From the NCBI GenBank assembly GCA_031254875.1, contig JAIRTW010000105.1:18358-82357 (forward strand): a DNA stretch of 64,000 bases, written 5' to 3'. Every line of letters starts with the position of its first letter. Positions within the stretch are counted from its first letter, which is position 1. This DNA is from Candidatus Bathycorpusculum termitum. Lineage in GTDB: Archaea > Thermoproteota > Bathyarchaeia > Bathyarchaeales > Bathycorpusculaceae. Positions 1-10,199 of this stretch are shown here, in pieces. A program made the translations under genes and the position numbers. Under the pieces are notes generated by a model. That model made no database searches and had not been told where the DNA came from. It was given only the letters and a program-made list of their open reading frames with translations.

Positions 1-1597
1 TGCGATCGTCTGACGCCCAGTTTTTGAAGTATTCGATGACTGGACCGCCTTCGAGCATGCCACTGGTTGCCAAAACGATACAAGGTTCACCTTCCATTAT
101 ACTTGAGCGCTGGCGGGGGTGGTCAACTATAGTAAAGTAATCGGACTGGAAGGGGTTAACTTCTTCATGCAGTATACTGTGGCGGACTTCCCTGCCCAGA
201 TATTCTGGATACGCTGTGTGAATGGCAGTGGCTTCGCTTATCATGCCTTCGATAAATACGGGCGCTTCTTTCATCATGCCTCGTTTCATATAACCATCAA
301 TAACCAACATGATTTCCTGTGCACGACCAACAGCGGGGACAGGGATGAGAACTTTACCCTTGCGTTCAAGGGTTTGGTTAATCACCTTAGTCAAGGTTTC
401 CTCTGCTTCAACACGAGAGGGCACAATGTCGTCGGGTCCACTGTAGGTGGATTCGGTGATGACCGTTTCGATACGTGGAAACTCTGTTGCAGCAGCTTCA
501 AGGAGCATGGTTCGTCCGAATTTATAGTCACCAGTGTAGACAATGTTGTGCAAACCTTCGCCTATGTGGAGGTGTACCATGGCACCACCTAAGATATGAC
601 CGCTGTTGTGTAATGTTAAGCGGATATCGGGTGCGATGTCGGTGACGACACCGAAACGCAACGGAATGGTGTGTAGCACACATTCACGGACGTCTTTTTG
701 GTCGTAGAGCGGCGTTACGCCCTGCTTGTTAGCAACATCGAGATAGTCGAGCTGAAGCATAGTCATCAAATTTGATGTTGGTGCTGAGCAGTAAACAGGA
801 CCATCGTAACCATATTTGTAGAGAAAGGGAACTAGACCGCAGTGGTCAAGATGTGCATGACTGATGACGACGGCATCGAGTAGGTCTATTTCAAATTCGG
901 GTGAATCAAACCGTGGGAACGATTCGAATGGACGGCTACTACCGGGGTGAATACCACAGTCTAGGAGCACGCTACTTTCGCGGGTTTTAAGCAAAAAAGC
1001 GGATCGCCCAACTTCTTGTGCGCCGCCCAATACGGTGAGGCGTATGTCGCCGACATCGTAGGCTTTAGGGCGGAAGATGCGTTCGCCTACGGTGCGGAGT
1101 ATACGTTCGCGCTCTTTGCTTTCTGAATGGAGGTAGTGGCGCATGTGGGTGACGATTTTGGATTTAATCGGTGGACTACGCAGTACATGGGGGCGCCACT
1201 TGGTTTTCTTTATAATTTCTTGGAGAACTGCACCGTTTCTGCCGATGACTAATCCGGGTTTTTTGGTTTCGATGATGATTTCACCTAAGCTGGGGTCAAA
1301 GTTTATGTCTGTTATTTCAGCTTCGGGTGCGATGAGTTCACGGGTGATTTTTTCTGCTTCGGGCTCGGGTATGCGAACGGAGGGGTCGGGTCGTATGACG
1401 ATTCTTTTGCGGATGACGCCGACAATTTCGGCTACGATACTGCTTTGGTCGACTAAAATTTCTGGCCGCTTAGTGTAAACCGCAAGCATGGGTCCTTCGT
1501 ATTCGATTCGGGTGACTTCTGCTTCACGGGGAACTTTTTGAAGAATATATTGACTTATCTCTATCTTATCTTTGTCTTTTTCTTGAGTTCGTGCCAC
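1..1597 (-). CDS. Archaeal CPSF1/FttA-type KH-domain beta-CASP metallo-ribonuclease (3' end truncated by window edge)
   Basis: Reverse-strand translation from a GTG at 1597 reads MARTQEKDKDKIEISQYILQKVPREAEVTRIEYEGPMLAVYTKRPEI...; contains KH-like region and metallo-beta-lactamase motif SHAHLDHCG, plus ESTYSG; runs off the window start. Confidence 0.9.
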   Translation of the reverse strand, partial: MARTQEKDKDKIEISQYILQKVPREAEVTRIEYEGPMLAVYTKRPEILVDQSSIVAEIVGVIRKRIVIRPDPSVRIPEPEAEKITRELIAPEAEITDINFDPSLGEIIIETKKPGLVIGRNGAVLQEIIKKTKWRPHVLRSPPIKSKIVTHMRHYLHSESKERERILRTVGERIFRPKAYDVGDIRLTVLGGAQEVGRSAFLLKTRESSVLLDCGIHPGSSRPFESFPRFDSPEFEIDLLDAVVISHAHLDHCGLVPFLYKYGYDGPVYCSAPTSNLMTMLQLDYLDVANKQGVTPLYDQKDVRECVLHTIPLRFGVVTDIAPDIRLTLHNSGHILGGAMVHLHIGEGLHNIVYTGDYKFGRTMLLEAAATEFPRIETVITESTYSGPDDIVPSRVEAEETLTKVINQTLERKGKVLIPVPAVGRAQEIMLVIDGYMKRGMMKEAPVFIEGMISEATAIHTAYPEYLGREVRHSILHEEVNPFQSDYFTIVDHPRQRSSIMEGEPCIVLATSGMLEGGPVIEYFKNWASDDR

Positions 1598-1602
1598 AGT
1601 AA

Positions 1603-2247
1603 TTAACTTCCTGCATGAAGCAGTTTAGCTTTTTCTTCATTGGTTAACTCGGTGTATCCGTGGTTGTTGATAACTATGATGTTGTAGCTGTTGCCTGATG
1701 CCACGTCGCGTTTCATGGCGGCGTTGACAGCTCTGACGATAATCGGCAAAGTTTCAGCTATGGTACTGCCTTCCTTGAATTTATCTTCCAATACACCAAG
1801 TGCAATTGGGGAGCCGCTACCTGTGGATATCATTTTTTCCTCGTTTAAACTGCCATATGGATCCAAATTGAAGACATGCGGACCAGTGGTGTCGATTCCT
1901 CCGACAAGAACTTGTGTTGATAGAGGAACATAACGTGCAGAGAAGAGCAAATTAGCCACTAACCGTGCAGCTGATGCAACAGGGATGGGACGGTTCATGT
2001 TGATTTTGTATAAGTGAGCGTTAGCGATTAGGATGTCTACTACGCGCTGGGCGTCGGCAACGGTACCGGCGATTGTCATGCCGAGGTGATCGTCGATTTT
2101 GTAGACTTTTTTGCCTGCTGTATGAGCAATATAGTAACCCATGGTTACGCGGGTGTCGGAGGCTAATATTACGCCGTCTCTACAGACTACGCCTATAGTT
2201 GTTGTTCCTTTAAGGACTAATTGGTTAGCTGAATTATTTTGTGACAT
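1603..2247 (-). CDS. psmB: Archaeal 20S proteasome beta subunit
   Basis: LVLKGTTTIGVVCRDGVILASDTRVTMGYYIAHTAGKKVYKIDDHLGMTIAGTVADAQ is typical of the N-terminal-Thr beta subunit; likely start at MSQNNSAN (2247) rather than the ORF-track Met at 2310. Confidence 0.95.
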   Translation of the reverse strand: MSQNNSANQLVLKGTTTIGVVCRDGVILASDTRVTMGYYIAHTAGKKVYKIDDHLGMTIAGTVADAQRVVDILIANAHLYKINMNRPIPVASAARLVANLLFSARYVPLSTQVLVGGIDTTGPHVFNLDPYGSLNEEKMISTGSGSPIALGVLEDKFKEGSTIAETLPIIVRAVNAAMKRDVASGNSYNIIVINNHGYTELTNEEKAKLLHAGS

Positions 2248-2449
2248 AGTTTTATATTCCCCTAAAACTCCGTTTTGCGGAATGCCATCCACTGAAGGAA
2301 GATGCACCATGTAATCTTTCTGTGCGCCTAATTAATATTTCGCCAAAGCGAGGGTCGACTGGTTTTTATGTGGATATCATAATTGCGCTTCGACACCCGC
2401 ATAACAGAGCTATAGGAGCCCTAAACATTTTTAAGGCGCTCAATGTTTG

Positions 2450-2521
2450 ACTCACCCAATTGGCGGGTGAGTGGAGTCTCCCATCCGTTCCGCCAATAAA
2501 AACAAAACCCGGATAGGGAGG
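2450..2521 (+). promoter_or_regulatory. Candidate structured RNA leader (riboswitch-like) of queT-queC with kissing-loop/pseudoknot and sequestered Shine-Dalgarno
   Basis: Hairpin P1 ACTCACCC(2450-2457)/GGGTGAGT(2465-2472), 7-nt loop AATTGGC; hairpin P2 CTCCCATCCG(2478-2487)/CGGAT-A-GGGAG(2510-2520) containing the GGGAGG SD (2516-2521); P1 loop ATTGGC(2459-2464) is complementary to GCCAAT(2492-2497) in the P2 loop. Confidence 0.6.
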
Positions 2522-2528
2522 CAAAACA

Positions 2529-3050
2529 TTGAAAATACAAACCAAAGACTTAGCGATAATATCACTATATGGCGCCCTCTATGTGTCAATGGTAATGTTT
2601 CTCCCAGCCATATCTTATGGAGCCGTGCAATTCCGTGTGGCCAACACATTGCTGGCAGTGGTGCCGCTTTTGGGCATAGCAGGAGTTTTGGGGCATACAT
2701 TAGGCGTTTTTGTTGCGAACATATTTTCGCCCTTTGGTCCCATCGATCTGCTTAACACAATACCTTCATTTGTCATGACTTTTGTTGTTTACTATATCTA
2801 TAAACGCACCAAAAAAGACTCAACAGTGATCGGAACCTGCATCGCTTACTCCGTAGTCTTAGGTGTGACAGTGGGGTGGATGCTCAATTACTACGCACCA
2901 GAGTTGCAGAGAGAACCCTTGATAGGCACCATCGCATATGTCGCTTTGGGAAACAGTCTTGTCAGTGTACTTGTCGGATGGCCAGTGTTTAAGATTCTCA
3001 AAAGAAGCGGCGTATTTGATGCTTGGTTAGGAGAGAAAAAACATGAGTGA
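2529..3050 (+). CDS. queT: QueT-family (COG4708-like) 7-deazapurine precursor transporter
   Basis: Small multi-TM protein, MKIQTKDLAIISLYGALYVSMVMFLPAISYGAVQFRVANTLLAVVPLLG...; TTG start 7 nt after GGGAGG; overlaps queC. Confidence 0.75.
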   Translation: MKIQTKDLAIISLYGALYVSMVMFLPAISYGAVQFRVANTLLAVVPLLGIAGVLGHTLGVFVANIFSPFGPIDLLNTIPSFVMTFVVYYIYKRTKKDSTVIGTCIAYSVVLGVTVGWMLNYYAPELQREPLIGTIAYVALGNSLVSVLVGWPVFKILKRSGVFDAWLGEKKHE

Positions 3051-3711
3051 CAAAAAGTGTATAGTCGTGTTAAGCGGAGGCCCTGACTCCGCGGTGGTGG
3101 CATACTGGGCTAAAAGACAGGGCTACCAGATTTACCCCATAACCTTCAACTACGGTCAAATCGCCGTCAAAGAAACACAGGCAGCCCAAAAAATCGCCCA
3201 AACCCTCGATACCTCTACCAAAGTTATCGACCTCTCAGCCCTCAAAGATATCTTCGGCGGTACCACATCTCTAGTGACCCGCGATATTCCCCTCACCTCA
3301 GAATTCAGCAACACCATCATCGTACCCTTTCGCAACGCCATCTTTCTCTCTGCCGCCGTCGCATACGCTGTAACGGTGGATACAGATGAAATCTTCTATG
3401 GCGCCCACGGCTCCGATGAACCCTTCTATCCCGATTGCAGGCGCGAATTCTATGAAGCCTTTGAGAAAGCAGCCCAGTTAGGAACCACCCGGAAAATTAC
3501 CATAAAAGCGCCCTTCAGTAGCAAACCCAAATCAGAAGTTATAAAAGAAGGCATCAAACTGGGCGTACCCTTTGAGCTTACTTGGTCATGCTATCTCGAT
3601 GGTATCACACACTGCGGTAAATGTGAGGCCTGTGTTAACCGCAAAAAAGCCTTCAACGCAACAAACACCACAGACCCCGCAGAATACGAGACCACATCAC
3701 AAGTGGCTTAA
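3043..3711 (+). CDS. queC: 7-cyano-7-deazaguanine (preQ0) synthase
   Basis: PP-loop VVLSGGPDSAVVAYWAKRQGY and C-terminal Cys cluster CYLDGITHCGKCEACVNRKKAF. Confidence 0.9.
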   Translation: MSDKKCIVVLSGGPDSAVVAYWAKRQGYQIYPITFNYGQIAVKETQAAQKIAQTLDTSTKVIDLSALKDIFGGTTSLVTRDIPLTSEFSNTIIVPFRNAIFLSAAVAYAVTVDTDEIFYGAHGSDEPFYPDCRREFYEAFEKAAQLGTTRKITIKAPFSSKPKSEVIKEGIKLGVPFELTWSCYLDGITHCGKCEACVNRKKAFNATNTTDPAEYETTSQVA

Positions 3712-3925
3712 AAATCAAGTCTACCAGAGGATACAACTGTTACGCCTGGCAACTATCCACACATTTAGGTGCCACATTTGAGAAGCGACAACTTAGGGCC
3801 TATGTAACGGTTGATTGGGCCTGTTTTGGGGAAGTAACTGTGCAGTTGATTTATTATGTGTACCGACCGTATGAGATTGAAGGTGCGGTCTACGGTTATA
3901 TAAGGAGGCACACAGTAAACTATCG

Positions 3926-5152
3926 ATGAATACGCAGAATTTCCCCCAAGCAATGGTTATTGGCGCTGGACCGGCCGGTTCCTACACAGCGCTCCATCTA
4001 GCAAAACAGGGCATAAAAACTAGAGTTTTTGAGGAACATAGCCAAATCGGTTTACCCGTTCATTGTGCCGGACATATCAGTATCCGTAGCCTCAAAACCT
4101 TGGGGCTCTATCCATTGCACGGCATAATTGAGAACATATTCTGCGCGGCTAACTTTTATTCACCCCACGGCACTAAATTCACACTGCAACTCAACTGTCC
4201 CGTCACCACCGTTTTGAACCGGGCGCACTTCGACCAGTACCTCGCAGAGCAGGCACAAACGGCAGGCGCGGAGTTCATTTTGAATTCCCGGGTTCAATCG
4301 CTACTTATGCAAAATGGTACTGTGACCGGCATCAAAGTGGAAGGCTCAAACGGCGCCGAAATGAGGTTGCGCTCCTCAATAGTTGTGGATGCTGAGGGAG
4401 TTTCGTCTCGGCTACTACGGCAAACCGGCTTAGTTCCCCTAAAACCCAGCGGGATTGTCTATGCAGTGGAAGCAGAAATGGACAACATACAGAATGTAGA
4501 GAAACATGCTGTGGAGGTTTATTTTGGCAGAGGTTATGCACCGGGCTTCTATGGCTGGGTTATTCCAAGGCCAGATGGCACAGCCAAAGTAGGTTTAGCC
4601 GTAGACAAAGGCGACCCTCGCATGTATCTTAAACGTCTCATGACCAAACACCCCGTCGCCTCAAAACAGCTATCAAAAGCCAAAATCATAAGCACGGGCT
4701 ATCATGCCATCAGTTTGGGAGGCCCAATTCCGCAGGTCTGCAGCAACGGTTTTTTAGCGGTCGGTGACTGTGCCTCACAGGTGAAGCCAACGACGGGCGG
4801 CGGTGTAATTTTTGGTTTAACCGCTGCTAAAGAAGCCGCAAAGGTAGTAAATCAAGCGTTAGAGAGAGGTGATGTTTCTGCAGAGGCGTTACAACCCTAT
4901 CAAAAGCGGTGCAATGAGTTGTTTGGTTTTGATTTTAAAACGATGCTACGTCTTAGACGCTTTCTGGATTCACTCTCTGACGAAAAGATAGACGAAATGC
5001 TCAGGGTCTGTAGCAAACTCGGTGTTGATGGCGCATTACGCGGCGTTACTGAAATCGATTTTCAAGGTAAAATGTTGTTAAACGTAGCGACAAAACCCGC
5101 CATGATAGCGACTCTCGTATACTTTGGTTTGCTCTACCTAAACCAAGGCTGA
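3926..5152 (+). CDS. Geranylgeranyl reductase family FAD-dependent oxidoreductase
   Basis: N-terminal FAD motif VIGAGPAGSYTALHLAKQG; PRPDGTAKVGLAVDKG and VGDCASQVKPTTGGGVIFGL motifs of GGR family. Confidence 0.85.
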   Translation: MNTQNFPQAMVIGAGPAGSYTALHLAKQGIKTRVFEEHSQIGLPVHCAGHISIRSLKTLGLYPLHGIIENIFCAANFYSPHGTKFTLQLNCPVTTVLNRAHFDQYLAEQAQTAGAEFILNSRVQSLLMQNGTVTGIKVEGSNGAEMRLRSSIVVDAEGVSSRLLRQTGLVPLKPSGIVYAVEAEMDNIQNVEKHAVEVYFGRGYAPGFYGWVIPRPDGTAKVGLAVDKGDPRMYLKRLMTKHPVASKQLSKAKIISTGYHAISLGGPIPQVCSNGFLAVGDCASQVKPTTGGGVIFGLTAAKEAAKVVNQALERGDVSAEALQPYQKRCNELFGFDFKTMLRLRRFLDSLSDEKIDEMLRVCSKLGVDGALRGVTEIDFQGKMLLNVATKPAMIATLVYFGLLYLNQG

Positions 5153-5196
5153 TAACAGTTTGTTACTACGCAGCATTTATAGCCACTAAGGATTAG

Positions 5197-5738
5197 TTAA
5201 AAAATAACTTGACAGTTATTGGGGTAGTATTTTGTAATTCCAGGATTCAAAAGGCTGAATTTTAACCAAAGAAATAGGCTCAAAATCGTTATCACTGACT
5301 TTTTAGCCAATTCATACTCAGCATCATCGAACACAAACAACTTTAAGCCCGTTTTCGTTTTTATTGACCCAATCAAATCAACCGCACTCTGCACATCAAC
5401 CAAAGGCTTCCCCTGCCAAGTTTTGCTAAAAAACAAAAAAGACGATGCTCCACCTTATTCCACTTCGACGTCCCCCGCGGTGATGTTTGGGTGTTTGGTG
5501 TTTATGTTTTTTCTTCCGCCGCCTTTTTTCTGATATTTTTTGGGAGGAGTTGTGGGTTTTTTAGTTCGTTTATGGGCCTGTGGTGATGGTTGTTCCGGAG
5601 GTTCTGCTTATTTTGTTGTAGGTTTATTCCGCCGTGTCCGTAGCTTATTGCTTCGTTTGCGAGAAATTGCCGCCATAGCCGTTCGTTGAGCAGAGGTTTC
5701 ATTCGTAGAATTCGTTCGGCTATGTTATTTTCATACAT
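5197..5738 (-). pseudogene. Degraded ISAzo13-like transposase (N- and C-terminal fragments)
   Basis: 5502-5738 reads ERILRMKPLLNERLWRQFLANEAISYGHGGINL (ISAzo13-like N-terminus); 5197-5436 reads TWQGKPLVDVQSAVDLIGSIKTKTGLKLFVFDDAEYELAKK (C-terminal part); the middle is missing. Confidence 0.55.
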
Positions 5739-5960
5739 CGCCGTTTCTGGAGTGTAATAAACAAATCTTATTGATAAATATTGTCCAACTTATTTTTTAA
5801 CTAATTCTAAACCGCTTAGATCTCAATAGCCAATGCGATAGAAATGGTTTTCCTTTTTTGGATCTGCCGCGCGTCACCTATTACATGATTTTATTGATGG
5901 TCATTTATATGAATGTTCAACACATGCTAACTAAATGAAACATATATCAAGGTGATGTTG

Positions 5961-7064
5961 ATGGCAGAAAAAGACCTTGGGTACCGTCGTGTCCAATGTA
6001 CGGGCAGAGGCGCCTACATTATTAGCCTTCCCAAAGAATGGGTCGAAGATATAGACCTAAAACGCGGCAGTGAAATAGCGTTTAATATCCAACCCGACAG
6101 TACACTCTTATTAGTTCCGCGAAAAATCGCCGAAAAAGAAGACAAAACCGATACTGCTAGACCCAAAGAATACGCCATAAACATCGACCCAAAAGAAGCC
6201 CCTGAATCTGCCCTACGTATGATACGCGCACTCTACGCCATAGGAGCTGACATCATCCACGTTCACTTTAAAAACATAAAAGATGCCACAAAATTCAAAG
6301 ATGAAACCCAAAACTTTGTCCGCGACACCTTTTTGGGTACAGAAATCATCGACGAAACCCCCGACGAAATTACCCTGCAGATCTTCATTAAGCATTCAGA
6401 GTTCGGCATAGAAAAAGCCGTCCGTCGCATGGCAATCGTGGCATTAGCCGCCAACCGCGGCGCAATAGCCTCTCTCACCGACCGCAACCCCGTGCTGACA
6501 GAAAGTGTTATCCAAGCACGAAATGATGTGAACCGACTGGGACTATACATCGTACGCCAGCTCAAGTACGGCATCGAGCGCAACCTCTACCGTGAACTCG
6601 GTTTTCAAACTCCCAAAGAGTTTCTGCTCTACCGCATAGCCGTCAATGACATCGAAAATATAGGAGAAAATGCCCTAAACATCATCAACAACATCAACGC
6701 CTTCCAAAAGCTCCTTGACACCGAAACGCTGTTCATAAAAGGCCCCATCGATGAAGAGGTGTATGAAGCACTAATGAGCCATTATGCACAGGCACAACAA
6801 ATCTATGAGGATGCCGTGAAAGCGATGTTTAAACGTGACTACAAAGATGCTGAAAAGTTGATTTCAAAACGGGAAACATTTGTAGACTTGGAAAAGGAGT
6901 TGATGATGCTGATTTCAAGCAAAAAAATGGATCCCAATGTTACAGCGATTCTGCGGCTGATTTTTGACACCACTAAACGCATCATGGACTACGGCAGAAA
7001 CATGGCGGAACTCACCCTAAATCGCACCGTAGAAGAACGTTGCGCAACATTGACGTATAAGTAA
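5961..7064 (+). CDS. AbrB/SpoVT-like DNA-binding domain plus PhoU-domain phosphate regulator
   Basis: MAEKDLGYRRVQCTGRGAYIISLPKEWVEDIDLKRGSEIAFNI AbrB-like start followed by a helical PhoU-type region. Confidence 0.8.
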   Translation: MAEKDLGYRRVQCTGRGAYIISLPKEWVEDIDLKRGSEIAFNIQPDSTLLLVPRKIAEKEDKTDTARPKEYAINIDPKEAPESALRMIRALYAIGADIIHVHFKNIKDATKFKDETQNFVRDTFLGTEIIDETPDEITLQIFIKHSEFGIEKAVRRMAIVALAANRGAIASLTDRNPVLTESVIQARNDVNRLGLYIVRQLKYGIERNLYRELGFQTPKEFLLYRIAVNDIENIGENALNIINNINAFQKLLDTETLFIKGPIDEEVYEALMSHYAQAQQIYEDAVKAMFKRDYKDAEKLISKRETFVDLEKELMMLISSKKMDPNVTAILRLIFDTTKRIMDYGRNMAELTLNRTVEERCATLTYK

Positions 7065-7426
7065 GCTTTTAGAGAAGCCCAATAATCGCAGAGAACAAAG
7101 AGCACGTTCTTAGCTCTAGAAAAATTGGCTTCGGCGGTTAACCCACTATATCCACAAAGAAGGGTTGACTGGTTTTCTCAGAAAGCGCATCATACAGTTG
7201 AATAGGGGTTGTGTTTGGTTGGTGAATTCACTTTTTAGGTCACTGGCGAGTTTGTTGGTATCATAAAAGAGTATCCATCGACGATGCGCCGATGCTGGAA
7301 GATATTAAGCGATGCAGGTTGGGTGTTTATTGAGGCAAGTCCTCACTTAAAATGAGCTCCTTATATTGACAAAGCGTGATTATTTTGCTTAGCTACCGTT
7401 TACTTACTATCGGCAGGGGCTAAAAT

Positions 7427-8653
7427 GTGAACTTAAAGAAGGTATACTCAACAGGTGATGCCTGTTTTATTGTACTTTGCGTACTAGGGACGCTGGTCAT
7501 TCTTAGTTCGACGATGGCCAAAACCCCCGTTCTCAACCCCTTTGCCGTTAGTTTAGGAACCCCATCAGACCTCATCGGGATAATAGCGGCCGCCTCTACC
7601 ATTCCGGGAATACTAGTTAGTCTACCAGCCGCCTCTCTCTCCGACTTTTTTGGTAGAAGAAAGGTACTCTTATTTGCTACATTCATTTTTGCCTCCGCGC
7701 CTTTTCTTTATCTTGGCGTGACAAACTGGTGGCAACTATCGCTTGTACGTTTTTATCATGGGTTTGCAACTGCCATTTTTATTCCCGTTGCCGAGGCCAC
7801 AGTAGCAGAGCGTTTTCCGACCAAGAGAGGCGAACGCATGTCTGCCTTTAACTCAGCAACCTATGTAGGCCGAGGGATTGCACCGTTTCTGGGAGGGGCG
7901 ATACTTTTCGTTACCAATTATGGTTTTCACACCTTATACTTAGCAGTCGGACTAGCAGGTGTCACTTCCTTTGTAATAGCCCTACTCTTGCTATCGGAAA
8001 ACAAAATTGATAACGTCAAACCAGTGAAGGCCAAAATTGCAACGGGAAAGATGTTAAGGGGATGGATAGAGGTTGCCCGCAGCCGAGGTGCATTGGTCGT
8101 CAGCTTTGTTCAGGCGTGTCAGTACTACGCTTATGGGGTTATGGAGTTTTATCTGGTTCAATACATGATAGGGGTAGCAAATCTCAATGCGCTAGCAGTA
8201 TCAGTGGTTATCGGCATGCAGGTTATCGCCTTGATTGTCGCCAGGCCGTTGCTTGGGCGTTTTTCGGATAAATATGGCAGACGTCTGCCAATCGTTTTTG
8301 GTTGCATTTTAAGTGGTGTGCTTCTTTTTGTTGTTCCGTTTACAACCCAGTTTGCACTATTACTTGTTATCGCCATGGGATATGGAGCAGGATTTGCCAT
8401 GGTTGTTTCATCAACTTCGCCGCTAATGTGTGAATTAGCACCACCAAAATTAGTTGGAACTTCAATGGGCTTTCTGAGTACTGTAATGGATATAGGACAA
8501 ACTCTTGGACCAATAATAAGCGGCGTAATACTAGCCACCGCTTTTGCCTACACGGGACTATTCACATCTTTAACGCTTTTGCTTGTAGCATCAGCTGTGA
8601 TTTTTTTGATTTCAGACATAGGCAAAAAAAATAAAACGATAGAACATTCATAA
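7427..8653 (+). CDS. Major facilitator superfamily transporter
   Basis: 12-TM pattern, SLSDFFGRRKVLLFATFIFA and GRFSDKYGRRLPIV MFS loop motifs. Confidence 0.85.
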   Translation: MNLKKVYSTGDACFIVLCVLGTLVILSSTMAKTPVLNPFAVSLGTPSDLIGIIAAASTIPGILVSLPAASLSDFFGRRKVLLFATFIFASAPFLYLGVTNWWQLSLVRFYHGFATAIFIPVAEATVAERFPTKRGERMSAFNSATYVGRGIAPFLGGAILFVTNYGFHTLYLAVGLAGVTSFVIALLLLSENKIDNVKPVKAKIATGKMLRGWIEVARSRGALVVSFVQACQYYAYGVMEFYLVQYMIGVANLNALAVSVVIGMQVIALIVARPLLGRFSDKYGRRLPIVFGCILSGVLLFVVPFTTQFALLLVIAMGYGAGFAMVVSSTSPLMCELAPPKLVGTSMGFLSTVMDIGQTLGPIISGVILATAFAYTGLFTSLTLLLVASAVIFLISDIGKKNKTIEHS

Positions 8654-8920
8654 TGTTCAACTTTTTTGTCTATAATTTAGATTCGGAACTTTAGTTTTGT
8701 GTCATAGGCATTAGTTTTGAGAGTATTTCAGGCATAGAAAAGGCGGAAACATATTTTGAAGGTTTTAAACGCTGGTTGCAACGTAGTTGACATATGGTAC
8801 AACTATGATACAACCAAACTCCAAAATTTGTGGCTTAAATATTAATCGGCGGCAAGATAAGCCTTAAAACAAGCAACCTATGGTACAAAATGAAAAGTTC
8901 CGGTTAGATAACAAAACTGT

Positions 8921-9260
8921 CCAATTGGAGCCTTGGCAACTGTCAAAGGATTCTTGACAGTTCAAAAGGAGGGCGAACGCGAGGTTTCACGAAACGTAAA
9001 ATACTACCAGCGTATTTTGGTTACCGGGCAATTGAAAGGCCTAAGACACCTAAAATGATCAAGAAAACGAAGGGCAACTTCACCGTTTGGGAGTAGCTTG
9101 AGGCTGTGACGGGCTCTTACAAGGCGTTGATCATAGTCGTGGATGGGTTCACTGGTAGTCAGGCCCTTATTATTTTTTGGGAATCTAAAAATCGGGCTAA
9201 TATTTTAACAATTTGAAGAGGAGATCGTACCCAAAGGGATAGTACTCTGGCCGAGCTTGA
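8921..9260. pseudogene. Internally deleted remnant of a RhuM-integrase element (rhuM fragment fused to integrase 5' end / att region)
   Basis: 8921-9025 resembles 10374-10497 inside rhuM (TTGGCAACTGTCAA...TTCTTGACAGTTCAAA...GAGGTTTC...AAACGTAAA.TACTAC); 9035-9253 resembles 12318-12538 (GGGCTCTTACAAGGCGTTGATC.TAGTCGTGGATGGGTTCA...TACCCAAAGGGAT). Confidence 0.8.
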
Positions 9261-9544
9261 GCCGTTTGAGTCACTATCTGCTCCTCAAAATCGCGATTTT
9301 GACTTTGAGGATTCATATTTACCACTAATGAACCGAGTATGCTTAACCCTTAAAAAACTTTTTCCCCACAAGATTTTATGCTGGATGATGATGTGAGAAA
9401 GGTGTGAGGTTGTGATTTTTGTGATGATTGTGATTATCAAACATTTGTACACTTCCAACAGAAAATAATTATCAAACAAGAAGCCCCCTATAACTCTAAT
9501 AGACAAGTTTGTAACCTGTCAATTAGATATTTCTATGTCACTTT

Positions 9545-9760
9545 TGCTAATAGTGTTAAGGGGTTGATAGGGGCGGCTGTTGAGGTTGTTAAGCGTAATG
9601 AGTTGCACAAGTTTGTGGTTCTTCCTAAACGTTGGATCGTTGAGCGTTCGTTTGGCTGGCTTGAGGATTATCGTTTGTTGTGGAAAAGTTGTGAACGGAA
9701 AATCCCAAACACTTAACAAGCCACAAAATTAGCATTCATTTCGCTGTTATTACGGAGATA
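9545..9760 (+). pseudogene. IS5-type transposase C-terminal remnant
   Basis: Reads VVKRNELHKFVVLPKRWIVERSFGWLEDYRLLWKSCERKI, the typical C-terminus of IS5-group DDE transposases. Confidence 0.7.
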
Positions 9761-10199
9761 TTAAACAGGCTTTTAAAAAGTTGGCTATTAAGATTTTTTG
9801 TTACCTTTTTGGTGTTGTGCCTGTTTGTGTTTTTGCTCTTAAAAATTTGATGGTTTATGTTTGTGGTGACTATTTTGACTGAATATGTTAGTGTTGATAA
9901 AAAATTGTTAGCAGAGATTCTAAATGAGGTTGGCGAGTTAAAAAAAACTCGTTAATAAAAAACAGGCTACAGTTTACCTTGGGCCTGAGTGAGAACAGAA
10001 ATAACGTCCACCAGTTTTTCTTAATCTTTATCTACACTGTCTCTTCTTGGACTTCAAGAATCTTTTCCTCTTGCTGCATTTCTGCTTCTCAACAGGTTTG
10101 AAGATAATTTAATGGTGCGTATGCTTGTCGAGTTTTGTTTGCATTCTGTTTTATATATCAGTAAAAGCAGGTTACCTTAATTGTAGTGGTCGATTGGTT

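Noticed and set aside
119-592. 157-aa plus-strand ORF at the window start
   Set aside because: Antisense to the aCPSF1/FttA-type gene, which is clearly coded on the minus strand.
2452-2755. Short ORFs on both strands overlapping the queT leader and 5' end
   Set aside because: They conflict with the QueT frame and encode no recognisable protein; the region is better explained as leader RNA plus queT.
9285-9719. Minus-strand ORFs of 73 and 66 aa in the island
   Set aside because: Random ORFs in A/T-rich decayed sequence; the second is antisense to the IS5 remnant.
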